From positions 1-34,586 of the forward strand of contig JAAWBZ010000107.1 in the NCBI GenBank assembly GCA_022792945.1: a stretch of 34,586 bases of DNA. The letters run 5' to 3'. A program made the translations under genes and the position numbers. Shown piece by piece: positions 1-8,179 of the stretch. Every line of letters starts with the position of its first letter. Positions within the stretch are counted from its first letter, which is position 1. The notes under the pieces are model-generated. The model searched no databases. It was not told where the DNA came from and saw only the letters and a list, made by a program, of their open reading frames with translations. This DNA is from Oscillospiraceae bacterium (GTDB lineage: Bacteria > Bacillota > Clostridia > Oscillospirales > Oscillospiraceae).

Positions 1-291
1 CACGCCCAGGAGAGCAAAAAAGCATCCCGTGAGAAAGCTAAGGCCGTGGTGGCCCAGCTGCGGGAAATGAAGCTGAAGGAGGCGGCCAAGAAAGTGGAGG
101 ACGGCATTGAAGAGATGCTGACCTATTGCAACTTTCCCAGCGAACACTGGACTCGTATCCGCACCAACAATGTCATGATGCTGGTCTGTGCCAGGCTCCG
201 CCATGTAGCTGGCACCCAGTGGGGCAACAAGAAGTACAGGAATATGAAGCACTTAGTGGCTACCCTGGAGGATGCCTCTATTGCTGGCTGA
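1..291 (+). pseudogene. IS256-family transposase, C-terminal remnant with an apparent internal deletion
   Basis: Reading frame 1 is open from the first base (HAQESKKASREKAK...) and stops at 289-291. The segments EHWTRIRTNN and MLVCARLRHVAGTQWG are hallmarks of the IS256/MutA transposase C-terminus. In intact relatives, as I remember them, about 24 residues lie between these blocks, including the ERLNREIRRRTRVVG motif with the third catalytic acid (Glu) of the DDE triad. Here RTNNV runs straight into MMLVCARLR without a frameshift. If the comparison holds, this copy encodes an inactive enzyme. The N-terminus is outside the window, so only about 96 residues are visible. Confidence 0.75.
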
Positions 292-344
292 TTTTATTCT
301 GCCAGAGCCTGCTAACTATTTTGCGCATTATTCTTGACATTACC
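287..344. repeat. IS terminal inverted repeat (right end)
   Basis: About 58 bases starting two bases before the transposase stop codon, ending ...TTCTTGACATTACC. It is the inverted counterpart of 34382-34439. The conserved core TAACTATTTTG and the tip GACATTACC are identical between the two ends. Confidence 0.85.
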
Positions 345-399
345 TTTTTACCTGTGTAGCTGCGCTTTCCTGATACCTTTTCACAATTTGGAGTATTTT

Positions 400-460
400 G
401 CCGTCTGCGGACGGCGACCAGAGGCGCTGCCTCTACCCCCTAAGGTCGCCACTGGTGACC
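400..460. repeat. Cluster of nested palindromes, possible dispersed intergenic element
   Basis: Three hairpins are packed into 61 bases of the gap 345-488: GCCGTC-TGCG-GACGGC (400-415), GAGGC-GCT-GCCTC (421-433), and GGTCGCC-ACT-GGTGACC (444-460, one G-T pair). In addition GGCGACC (413-419) pairs with GGTCGCC (444-450) around the second hairpin. No T-run follows on either strand, so it is not a classical terminator. The arrangement looks like a mobile palindromic intergenic unit; that is a guess without a genome-wide search. Confidence 0.4.
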
Positions 461-488
461 ATTTCCTTTGAAAAGGCCGGTAAAACTT

Positions 489-2087
489 TCATTCTTGGGC
501 GTTCTTCTTTTCCAGGTACTCGTCGTAAGTACTCTTACTGTCCACAAACCGTCCGTCGGCGGTGAAGTCGAACACCCGGTTTGCCACCGTCTGCACCAGC
601 TGGTGGTCGTGGGACGCAAGGAGAACGTTGCATTTCACCGCCTCCAGCCCGTTATTCAGCGCCGCGATGGACTCCAGGTCCAGATGGTTCGTCGGCTGGT
701 CCAGCAGCAGCACATTGGCCCCCGACAGCATCATCCGCGAAAGCATACACCGCACCTTCTCCCCGCCGGAGAGGACCTTCACCTGCTTATACACATCGTC
801 GCCGGAAAACAGCATCCGCCCCAGGAATGTCCGCAGATAGCTCTCGTGGGGGTCCGGTGAAAACTGCCGCAGCCATTCCACCAGATTATCATCGTTATCC
901 TGAAAGAAGGCAGTATTATCCTTGGGAAAATACGAAAAACTGGCTGTCTGTCCCCAACGCACCATCCCCTCGTCCGGCTCCAGCTCACCGGTCAGGATCT
1001 GGAATAAGGCAGTCTGGGCATTCTCGTTCTCGCCCACAAAGGCGATCTTATCGCCGTGCTCCACGATGAAGGATACATGGTCCAGCACCTTGACCCCGTC
1101 GATGGTTTTACTGACATCGGTGACAAAGAGGATATCCTTCCCCACCTCCCGGTCCGGCGAGAAGCCCACCCAGGGATAGCGGCGGGAGGACGCCGGCAGC
1201 TCCTCCACGGTCAGCTTGTCCAGGAGCTTCCGTCGGGCGGTGGCCTGCTTGGACTTGGATTTATTGGCGGAGAAACGGGCGATGAACTCCTGAAGCTCTT
1301 TGATTTTCTCCTCATTGCGCTTATTTTGATTGCGGATCAGCTGCTGCACCAGCTGGGAGGACTCGTACCAGAAGTCGTAGTTGCCCACATACAGCTTGAT
1401 CTGGTTATAGTCGATGTCCACGATGTGCGTACAGACGGTATTGAGGAAATAGCGGTCGTGGCTGACCACAATGACCGTCCCCGGGAAGTCCAGCAGGAAG
1501 TCCTCCAGCCAAGTGACGGCGTCGATATCCAGGTTATTGGTCGGCTCATCCAGCAGGAGGATGTCGGGATTGCCGAACAGCGCCTGGGCCAGGAGGACCT
1601 TGACCTTGAGCCGGGGGTCCAGGGTGGCCATAGCCCCATCGTGGTGGGAGATGTCCACCCCAAGGCCCTGCAGAATGCGGCTGGCGTCGGACTCAGCCTC
1701 GTAACCGCCCATTTCGGCGTACTCCGCCTGGAGGTCCGCCGCCCGCAGGCCGTCCTCGTCGGAGAAATCCTCCTTCTCATACAGCGCGTTCATCTCCCGC
1801 CCGACGTCGTAGAGCCGCTGATTGCCCATGACGACCGTATCCAACACGGAAAAGGCGTCATACTGGTTCTGGTCCTGCTTGAGGATGGACATCCGCACAT
1901 TGGGCTGGACCGCCACATTGCCGGATGTGGAGTCCAGCTCACCGGAGAGGATCTTCAAAAACGTAGACTTGCCCGCGCCGTTGGCGCCGATGATGCCGTA
2001 GCAGTTCCCCTGAGTAAACTGGAGGTCCACATGGGAAAAGAGCGGCTGGCCGCCGTATTGCAGGCTGAGGTCGGAAACAGTGATCAT
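489..2087 (-). CDS. ABC-F family ATPase, YkpA/YbiT-like, with degenerate second ATP site motifs
   Basis: This is a soluble 532-residue protein with two ABC domains and no membrane domain, the ABC-F layout. ABC-F proteins act on the ribosome in translation control or antibiotic protection; the YbiT/YkpA branch has no settled role. Domain 1 has Walker A GANGAGKST (about residues 35-43) and LLLDEPTNNLD, but its signature is degenerate (LDPRLKVK instead of LSGG), as I recall for YbiT. A charged linker (about 240-310) joins the domains. Domain 2 has a good signature LSGGEKVR, but Walker A reads GENENAQT (352-359, no Lys) and the catalytic Glu is Gln464 in LLLDQPTNHLD. The start is ATG with GAAGGAGA 6-8 bases upstream. 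It lies downstream of tuf, beyond a strong terminator. No convincing promoter was found in the short gap. Confidence 0.9.
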   Translation of the reverse strand: MITVSDLSLQYGGQPLFSHVDLQFTQGNCYGIIGANGAGKSTFLKILSGELDSTSGNVAVQPNVRMSILKQDQNQYDAFSVLDTVVMGNQRLYDVGREMNALYEKEDFSDEDGLRAADLQAEYAEMGGYEAESDASRILQGLGVDISHHDGAMATLDPRLKVKVLLAQALFGNPDILLLDEPTNNLDIDAVTWLEDFLLDFPGTVIVVSHDRYFLNTVCTHIVDIDYNQIKLYVGNYDFWYESSQLVQQLIRNQNKRNEEKIKELQEFIARFSANKSKSKQATARRKLLDKLTVEELPASSRRYPWVGFSPDREVGKDILFVTDVSKTIDGVKVLDHVSFIVEHGDKIAFVGENENAQTALFQILTGELEPDEGMVRWGQTASFSYFPKDNTAFFQDNDDNLVEWLRQFSPDPHESYLRTFLGRMLFSGDDVYKQVKVLSGGEKVRCMLSRMMLSGANVLLLDQPTNHLDLESIAALNNGLEAVKCNVLLASHDHQLVQTVANRVFDFTADGRFVDSKSTYDEYLEKKNAQE

Positions 2088-2149
2088 ATGGTTCTCCTTC
2101 TAGCATGTATTTCACACGAGAGTGCATGAAAGCAGACGTTGTCCACTTT

Positions 2150-2179
2150 AAAAAAGCGGCGCAGCCGAAGCTGCGCCGC
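2150..2179 (-). terminator. Rho-independent terminator of the str operon
   Basis: A perfect 10-bp stem, GCGGCGCAGC-CGAA-GCTGCGCCGC (2156-2179), is followed on the minus strand by six or more Ts. It lies 23 bases past the tuf stop codon and separates tuf from the ABC-F gene. Confidence 0.95.
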
Positions 2180-2202
2180 GATACTTGCGCTGAATCTGAG
2201 AA

Positions 2203-3408
<1,206 letters not shown>

Positions 3409-3465
3409 TTGAAAAAATCCTCCTTGTGTTTGGGTTTGTCCGAATTTTATGGTTCCGATAGCCCT

Positions 3466-3494
3466 ATCATACACCATTTTCCAGCGTATGACAA
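3466..3494 (-). promoter_or_regulatory. Internal sigma-A type promoter for tuf
   Basis: On the minus strand, TTGTCA (3489-3494), a 17-base spacer and TATGAT (3466-3471), each 5/6 to consensus. It begins just past the fusA stop codon, giving tuf a leader of about 50 bases. It would let EF-Tu be made in excess over EF-G. Confidence 0.7.
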
Positions 3495-3504
3495 GAGCGA
3501 ACTT

Positions 3505-5583
3505 TTAGCCTTTGCTGCGCTTGGCCACCAGTTCCTCCTGGAGGGACTTGGGCAGCTCAATATAGTGGCTGGGCTCCATGGCGTACTGGCCGCGGCCCTG
3601 GGTACGGCTGCGAAGGTCCGTAGCGTAGCCGAACATATTGGACAGCGGGATATTGGCGTCGATCTGCTGCGCGTTGCCGCGGGGCAGCATGCCCAGCACG
3701 TTGCCGCGGCGGGCGCTGACGTCACCGATGACGTCGCCCATATAATCGTCGGGCACGATGATGGAGACCTTCATGATGGGCTCGAGGATCACGGGCTGAG
3801 CCTTGCGCATGGCTTCCTTGAAGGCCATGGAGCCGGCGATCTTGAACGCCATTTCCGAGGAGTCCACCTCGTGATAGGAGCCGTCGTACAGCGTGACCTT
3901 CACGTCCACCACCGGATAGCCAGCCAGGACGCCGGCCTGCATGGCCCCCTGGATGCCGGCGTCCACCGCCGGGATATACTCCTTGGGAATCGCGCCGCCC
4001 ACCACCGCGTTGACGAACTCATAGCCCTTGCCGGACTCGTTGGGCTCGACGCGGATCTTGACGTGGCCGTACTGACCCTTGCCGCCGGACTGGCGGGCGT
4101 ACTTGGTGTCCTGCTCGACGGTCTTGCGGATGGTCTCCTTATAGGCCACCTGGGGCGCGCCCACATTGGCCTCCACCTTGAACTCGCGCAGGAGGCGGTC
4201 CACGATGATCTCCAGATGCAGCTCCCCCATGCCGGCGATGATGGTCTGGCCCGTCTCGTCGTCGGTGTAGGTGCGGAAGGTGGGATCCTCCTCGGCCAGC
4301 TTGGCCAGCGCGATGCCCATCTTCTCCTGGCCGGCCTTGGTCTTGGGCTCGATGGCCACGCGGATGACCGGCTCGGGGAATTCCATGGACTCAAGGATGA
4401 TGGGATGGCCCTCGTCACAGAGGCTGTCGCCGGTGGTGGTGTTTTTCAGGCCCACCGCCGCGGCGATATCGCCGGAATAGACCATGTCGATATCCTCTCT
4501 GTGGTTGGCGTGCATCCGAAGGATACGACCGATGCGCTCGCGGCCGCCCTTGGTGGAGTTGAGCACCGTGGAGCCGGCCTTGAGGGTACCGGAATAGACG
4601 CGGAAGAAGCAGAGCTTGCCAACATACGGGTCCGTGGCGATCTTGAACGCCAGGGCCGCAAAGGGTGCCTTATCATCGGCGGTGCGGTGATCTGCCTCCT
4701 CAGTGTCGGGGTTGACGCCTTCGATGGCCTTCTTGTCCAGGGGGGAGGGCATGAACGCCACGATGGCATCCAGCAGCTCCTGCACGCCCTTGTTGCGGTA
4801 GGAAGTGCCGCAGCAGACGGGGACCATCTTCACCGAGATGGTGGCCTTGCGGATGGCCTCGACGATTTTCTCCTGGGGGACCTCCTCGCCGCCGAGGTAG
4901 AGCTCCATGATGGTGTCGTCCTGGTCGGACACAGCCTCCAGCAGCTTCTCGCGGTACTCCTGAGCCAGATCCGCCATTTCCTCGGGGATCTCCTCCTCGC
5001 GCATGTCCTTGCCCAGCTCATCGTAGAAAACATAGGCCTTCATCTTGATGAGGTCGATCACGCCGCGGAAGAACTGCTCCGCGCCGATGGGCAACTGGAT
5101 GGGCACGGCGTTGCACTTGAGCCGCTCGTCCATCATCTTCAGCACATTGAAAAAGTCCGCACCGAGGATGTCCATCTTGTTGACGTACACCATGCGGGGC
5201 ACATGGTACTTGTCGGCCTGGCGCCAGACCGTCTCGGTCTGGGGCTCCACGCCGCCCTTGGCGCAGAGGACGGTCACGCTGCCGTCCAGCACGCGCAGGG
5301 AACGCTCCACCTCCACGGTGAAGTCCACGTGGCCCGGGGTGTCAATGATGTTGATGCGGTGACCCTTCCAGAAGCAGGTGGTGGCGGCAGACGTGATGGT
5401 AATGCCGCGCTCCTGCTCCTGAGCCATCCAGTCCATGGTGGCAGTGCCGTCATGGGTCTCACCGATCTTGTAGTTCACACCGGTGTAGTACAGGATGCGC
5501 TCGGTCGTGGTGGTTTTGCCGGCATCGATATGGGCCATGATGCCGATATTGCGTGTTTTTTCAAGCGGGTATTCTCTGGGCAT
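3505..5583 (-). CDS. fusA: Translation elongation factor G
   Basis: EF-G drives GTP-dependent translocation of tRNA and mRNA and acts with RRF in ribosome recycling. The 692-residue length is normal. Motifs include AHIDAGKT (17-24), the switch I region with [21 protein letters not shown], and the domain IV segment with the family-typical GGKGQYGHV. The start ATG is preceded by AAAGGAGCGAC. It follows rpsG by only 12 bases, so the two are certainly co-transcribed. Its position in the str operon and single-copy appearance argue for the housekeeping EF-G rather than a Tet(O)/TetM-like or fusA2 paralogue. Confidence 0.98.
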   Translation of the reverse strand: MPREYPLEKTRNIGIMAHIDAGKTTTTERILYYTGVNYKIGETHDGTATMDWMAQEQERGITITSAATTCFWKGHRINIIDTPGHVDFTVEVERSLRVLDGSVTVLCAKGGVEPQTETVWRQADKYHVPRMVYVNKMDILGADFFNVLKMMDERLKCNAVPIQLPIGAEQFFRGVIDLIKMKAYVFYDELGKDMREEEIPEEMADLAQEYREKLLEAVSDQDDTIMELYLGGEEVPQEKIVEAIRKATISVKMVPVCCGTSYRNKGVQELLDAIVAFMPSPLDKKAIEGVNPDTEEADHRTADDKAPFAALAFKIATDPYVGKLCFFRVYSGTLKAGSTVLNSTKGGRERIGRILRMHANHREDIDMVYSGDIAAAVGLKNTTTGDSLCDEGHPIILESMEFPEPVIRVAIEPKTKAGQEKMGIALAKLAEEDPTFRTYTDDETGQTIIAGMGELHLEIIVDRLLREFKVEANVGAPQVAYKETIRKTVEQDTKYARQSGGKGQYGHVKIRVEPNESGKGYEFVNAVVGGAIPKEYIPAVDAGIQGAMQAGVLAGYPVVDVKVTLYDGSYHEVDSSEMAFKIAGSMAFKEAMRKAQPVILEPIMKVSIIVPDDYMGDVIGDVSARRGNVLGMLPRGNAQQIDANIPLSNMFGYATDLRSRTQGRGQYAMEPSHYIELPKSLQEELVAKRSKG

Positions 5584-5595
5584 GAAGTCGCTCCT

Positions 5596-6066
5596 TTACC
5601 AGCGGAAATGGGAGAAGGCCTTATTGGCCTCAGCCATTTTGTGGGTATCCTCGCGCTTTTTCACCGAGGAGCCGGTGTTGTTGCTGGCGTCCATAATCTC
5701 GGCAGCCAGGCGCTCCTTCATGGTTTTCTCGCTGCGGTTGCGGCTGTAGTTGGTCAGCCACCGCAGGCCCAGCGTCTGCCGCCGCTCGGGACGGACCTCG
5801 ATGGGAACCTGATAGGTGGCGCCGCCCACGCGGCGGGACTTGACCTCCAGTGACGGCATGATATTTTCCATGGCGTCCTGGAACACCTCCAGACCGCTCT
5901 TCCCGGTCTTGTCCTCGATAATACCGAAGGCGCCGTAAACGACCTTCTGGGCTACGCCCTTCTTGCCGTCGAGCATAATGCTGTTGACAAGCTTGGTCAC
6001 CAGAACGGAATTATACATAGGGTCCGGAAGGATCTCTCTTTTGGGAACATTACCTCTTCTGGGCAC
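5596..6066 (-). CDS. rpsG: 30S ribosomal protein S7 (uS7)
   Basis: uS7 is a primary 16S rRNA-binding protein that nucleates the 30S head. The product [16 protein letters not shown]... is 156 residues, the standard bacterial length, and ends in AFSHFRW. The start is GTG at 6066, preceded by AAGGAGGG 6-8 bases away. An in-frame ATG at 6084 lies inside that ribosome site (ATGAAGGAGGG) and would add six residues foreign to the family, so I reject it. It lies 165 bases after rpsL and 12 bases before fusA. In E. coli S7 represses this operon's translation; whether that holds here is unknown. Confidence 0.97.
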   Translation of the reverse strand: MPRRGNVPKREILPDPMYNSVLVTKLVNSIMLDGKKGVAQKVVYGAFGIIEDKTGKSGLEVFQDAMENIMPSLEVKSRRVGGATYQVPIEVRPERRQTLGLRWLTNYSRNRSEKTMKERLAAEIMDASNNTGSSVKKREDTHKMAEANKAFSHFRW

Positions 6067-6231
6067 GTCGCTTCCCTCCTTCATAGAATGATTTCATAGG
6101 TACTCCGAAAGCCTGCGCTTCCGTAGGTGCCTGCCGAGAGGTCTTTTACAATCTATAAAAAACGACTGGCAAGGCATTGCCTCGCGACAAGGCGTGAATC
6201 ATGCAAACGGAGCTTCGCCGGAGCAAGGAAA

Positions 6232-6657
6232 TTACTTCTTCTTGCCGGCCTTGGGTCTCTTGGCGCCGTACTTGGAGCGGGCCTGCATGCGGCCCTGTAC
6301 GCCCTGGGTATCCAGGGTACCGCGGATGATGTGGTAACGAACACCGGGCAGGTCCTTGACACGGCCGCCGCGGATGAGCACCACAGAGTGCTCCTGCAGG
6401 TTGTGGCCGACGCCGGGGATATAGGCGGACACCTCATATCCGTTGGTGAGCTTCACACGGGCGATCTTCCGCAGCGCGGAGTTGGGCTTCTTGGGGGTCG
6501 TGGTTCTGACCGCTGTGCAGACGCCTCTCTTCTGAGGAGCCGACAGATCGGTGGCCTGGTTCTTCAGGGTGTTGAGGCCCTTCTGAAGCGCCGGCGCGGT
6601 GGACTTGTAGGAAACTTGCTCCCTGCCCTTTCTGACCAACTGGTTAAACGTAGGCAT
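6232..6657 (-). CDS. rpsL: 30S ribosomal protein S12 (uS12)
   Basis: uS12 lies at the decoding centre and controls accuracy. The protein is 141 residues, with the about 14-residue insertion after PALQ that is usual in Firmicutes. The streptomycin-determining block [13 protein letters not shown] has both lysines (about 56 and 57) and the second block [10 protein letters not shown] looks wild type, so no classical streptomycin-resistance substitution is seen. The start ATG is preceded by AAAGGAGGAAAACC. It is the second gene of the operon, after rplGB. The lysine-rich C-terminus KAGKKK is normal. Confidence 0.98.
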   Translation of the reverse strand: MPTFNQLVRKGREQVSYKSTAPALQKGLNTLKNQATDLSAPQKRGVCTAVRTTTPKKPNSALRKIARVKLTNGYEVSAYIPGVGHNLQEHSVVLIRGGRVKDLPGVRYHIIRGTLDTQGVQGRMQARSKYGAKRPKAGKKK

Positions 6658-6710
6658 GGTTTTCCTCCTTTCTCAAATGCTTGCTGATCTCTCAGCGAAT
6701 ATGATATCCC

Positions 6711-6730
6711 GGAATATCCTAAAATATTCC
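6711..6730. other. Small AT-rich hairpin between rplGB and rpsL
   Basis: GGAATAT-cctaaa-ATATTCC forms a 7-bp stem in the leader before rpsL. A second perfect hairpin, GGCGGT-CTT-ACCGCC (6747-6761), straddles the rplGB stop codon. Neither is followed by a T-run, so both are more likely transcript structure than termination. No function is known. Confidence 0.35.
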
Positions 6731-6753
6731 GTTGGGACCAGAATCAGGCGGTC

Positions 6754-6996
6754 TTACCGCCGCAGCGCAGCGGCCGCCGCGCCCACGTCGATGCCGCAGG
6801 CCTCGCCCAGCTCGGCCATGGTCTCGACCCAGACGCACGCGATGCCGGCCTCCCGGCACTGCGTCTCGATGGGGATGGTCAGGCGCGCCTCCGCATCCCG
6901 GGCCAGAAAGACCTTTCGGACGCCGCCGTCCCGCAGCGCCTTGCGCAGCTGCTTCAGGCCGACCAGCGAGGGTCCCGTTTTCAGTTCCTCCAGCAC
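6754..6996 (-). CDS. rplGB: L7Ae/L30e-family ribosomal protein, YbxF-like
   Basis: This is an 80-residue L7Ae-type protein. The conserved pieces are VRKVFLARDAEARL and the C-terminal GEACGIDVGAAAAALRR, matching B. subtilis YbxF (82 residues), a K-turn-binding protein. L7Ae proteins bind kink-turn RNA; the bacterial role on the ribosome is minor or regulatory. The frame stays open upstream, but GGAGGTG placed 6 bases before the GTG at 6996 and the family length decide the start. In Bacillus this gene sits between rpoC and rpsL. Here it opens the str operon, and the promoter lies 50 bases upstream. Confidence 0.88.
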   Translation of the reverse strand: MLEELKTGPSLVGLKQLRKALRDGGVRKVFLARDAEARLTIPIETQCREAGIACVWVETMAELGEACGIDVGAAAAALRR

Positions 6997-7047
6997 GCTC
7001 TGCACCTCCAAAAACGGTTGGTGGCTCCTTGGACCACACAGTCTCGT

Positions 7048-7076
7048 ATTATAGCAGATTCCCCCAGCTTCGTCAA
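7048..7076 (-). promoter_or_regulatory. Sigma-A type promoter of the str operon
   Basis: On the minus strand, TTGACG (7071-7076), exactly 17 bases, then the perfect TATAAT (7048-7053). Transcription would start near 7041, leaving a leader of about 45 bases before rplGB. It is divergent from the promoter at 7126-7154. Confidence 0.88.
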
Positions 7077-7125
7077 TCAATTTCTTGCATTTGTCCGGAT
7101 TTTTTTCTAAAAACGGAATTTGTCC

Positions 7126-7154
7126 TTGCTTCCCGCCGCGGTATCCACTATAAT
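7126..7154 (+). promoter_or_regulatory. Promoter for the DUF4430 / ECF S-component pair
   Basis: TTGCTT (7126-7131), a 17-base spacer and a perfect TATAAT (7149-7154). The -35 box is weak (3/6). The leader would be about 60 bases, too short for a cobalamin or TPP riboswitch. Confidence 0.6.
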
Positions 7155-7220
7155 GGGTCCTGCCGAAAAAACAAGAACAGGCGTCCGCCCAGCGGCCGCC
7201 GCGGGAAGGAGCCAACTCAA

Positions 7221-7622
7221 TTGAAATCCACCAAAAAGCTGACCATCATCCTGGCGGTCGTGATCGTGGCCGTGGTGGCCGGCGCGATGCTCTACGTCTA
7301 CCACCGCTTTGCTCCCCAGGGCGAGGCGGGGGAAAAGCACATCACCATCACCATCCGCTACGACGACGGCGCCGAAAAGACCCACGAGCTGGACACCGAG
7401 GCCCAGTACCTCCTGGAGGCCCTGGAGAGCGTGGCGGAGCTGAACGGCGAGGAGACCGCCCAAGGCTACACGCTCTACGGCATCGACGGCGTGGAGGCCG
7501 ACTTCACCACCAGCAGCGCCTACTGGGCCGTCTATGTCAACGACGGCTACGGCGCGTACAGCCTGGACAAGCAGCCTGTCAGCGACGGCGACCAGTTCGT
7601 TCTCGCCTATGAGACCTTCTGA
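7221..7622 (+). CDS. DUF4430 (transcobalamin-like) membrane-anchored protein
   Basis: The 133-residue product starts with a short basic stretch and one hydrophobic segment (about residues 8-25, LTIILAVVIVAVVAGAMLYVY), with no lipobox Cys, so it is probably anchored and extracytoplasmic. The rest matches the DUF4430 pattern: ITITIRYDDG, an LLEALE helix, then YLxGIDGVEA...YWAVYVNDGY...DGDQFVLAYE. DUF4430 resembles the C-terminal domain of transcobalamin and often accompanies transporters. The start is TTG at 7221, nine bases after GGAAGGAG; no ATG gives a fitting N-terminus. The gene overlaps the next by 14 bases, so they are co-translated. Vitamin or corrinoid capture for the partner is a plausible but unproven role. 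Confidence 0.75.
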   Translation: MKSTKKLTIILAVVIVAVVAGAMLYVYHRFAPQGEAGEKHITITIRYDDGAEKTHELDTEAQYLLEALESVAELNGEETAQGYTLYGIDGVEADFTTSSAYWAVYVNDGYGAYSLDKQPVSDGDQFVLAYETF

Positions 7623-8130
7623 CCGCGCCCATCCAGCCAGGACCGTCACGCTCCTGGCTCTGTGCGCGGCGCTGGTGTTTGGATTGCAGGTGGTCATGGC
7701 GCCGCTGCCCAACATCGAGCCGGTGACGATCCTGATGCTGCTGTACACGCTGTACTTCCGTTGGAGGGCGCTCTACATTATTTACGCCTTCGCGGTGCTG
7801 GAGCTTCTGGTCTACGGCTTCAACGTCTGGTGGATTGTCTACCTTTATATCTGGACGGTGTTCTGGGCGGTGGCGATGCCGCTGGGGCGGAGGGCGCGGC
7901 CGGCCTGGTTCTGGGCCTTTGTGACCGGCCTGTACGGGCTGGCCTTTGGCGCGCTCTGCTCGCCGCCGGACTTCCTCGTCGGCGGCTGGCCCCTGGCGCT
8001 GACCAAGTGGATCTCCGGCATTCCCTTCGATCTGATCCACGGCGCGGCCAATTTCGCCCTGACGCTGGTGCTCTTTGCGCCCCTGGACCGGCTGTTCTCC
8101 ACCCTGAAAGCCAGGGGGATGCTGCTCTAA
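7609..8130 (+). CDS. ECF-type transporter substrate-specificity (S) component
   Basis: This is a 173-residue, very hydrophobic protein with about five to six membrane helices. The pattern LLALCAALVFGLQV...LPNIEPVTILMLLYTLYF is typical of S components of energy-coupling factor vitamin importers, which need a separate AAT (EcfA/A'/T) module. No such module is in this window, so it would share one encoded elsewhere. The ATG at 7609 lies inside the DUF4430 gene and gives the expected short basic N-terminus (RPSDRAHPART). No substrate can be assigned. The DUF4430 partner hints at a corrinoid or other bulky ligand, but that is inference. Confidence 0.75.
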   Translation: MRPSDRAHPARTVTLLALCAALVFGLQVVMAPLPNIEPVTILMLLYTLYFRWRALYIIYAFAVLELLVYGFNVWWIVYLYIWTVFWAVAMPLGRRARPAWFWAFVTGLYGLAFGALCSPPDFLVGGWPLALTKWISGIPFDLIHGAANFALTLVLFAPLDRLFSTLKARGMLL

Positions 8131-8141
8131 ATTATGAACAA

Positions 8142-8179
8142 CCGCCTGCCGGCACTTCACGCCGGCAGGCGGTTTTTTT
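8142..8179 (+). terminator. Rho-independent terminator after the ECF S component
   Basis: A 12-bp perfect stem, CCGCCTGCCGGC (8142-8153) with GCCGGCAGGCGG (8161-8172), a 7-base loop, then seven Ts. The TAA stop of the opposing kinase gene lies at the end of this T-run (8178-8180). The hairpin may also serve the kinase transcript, but the T-tract on that side is poor. Confidence 0.92.

Larger units (their letters stand above)
1..344 (+). mobile_element. 3' end of an IS256-family insertion sequence (truncated by the window edge)
   Basis: The first 344 bases hold the end of a transposase gene plus a terminal repeat. Bases 287-344 match, in reverse complement and with only about 3-4 mismatches, the segment 34382-34439 at the other end of the window. 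Similarity stops abruptly at the GGTAATGTC.../...GACATTACC tip, which marks the element boundary at 344. The element reads left to right, like the right-hand copy. The family call rests on the transposase C-terminus. The outer part lies outside the window. Confidence 0.85.

Noticed and set aside
3409-3477. A 23-residue N-terminal extension of EF-Tu
   Set aside because: It would start upstream of the ribosome site and contains the promoter; the family N-terminus begins at 3408.
7155-7220. Cobalamin or TPP riboswitch before the DUF4430/ECF pair
   Set aside because: The leader is about 60 bases and shows no conserved box. A GCCACTG string at 447-453 resembles part of a B12 box but has no gene after it on that strand.
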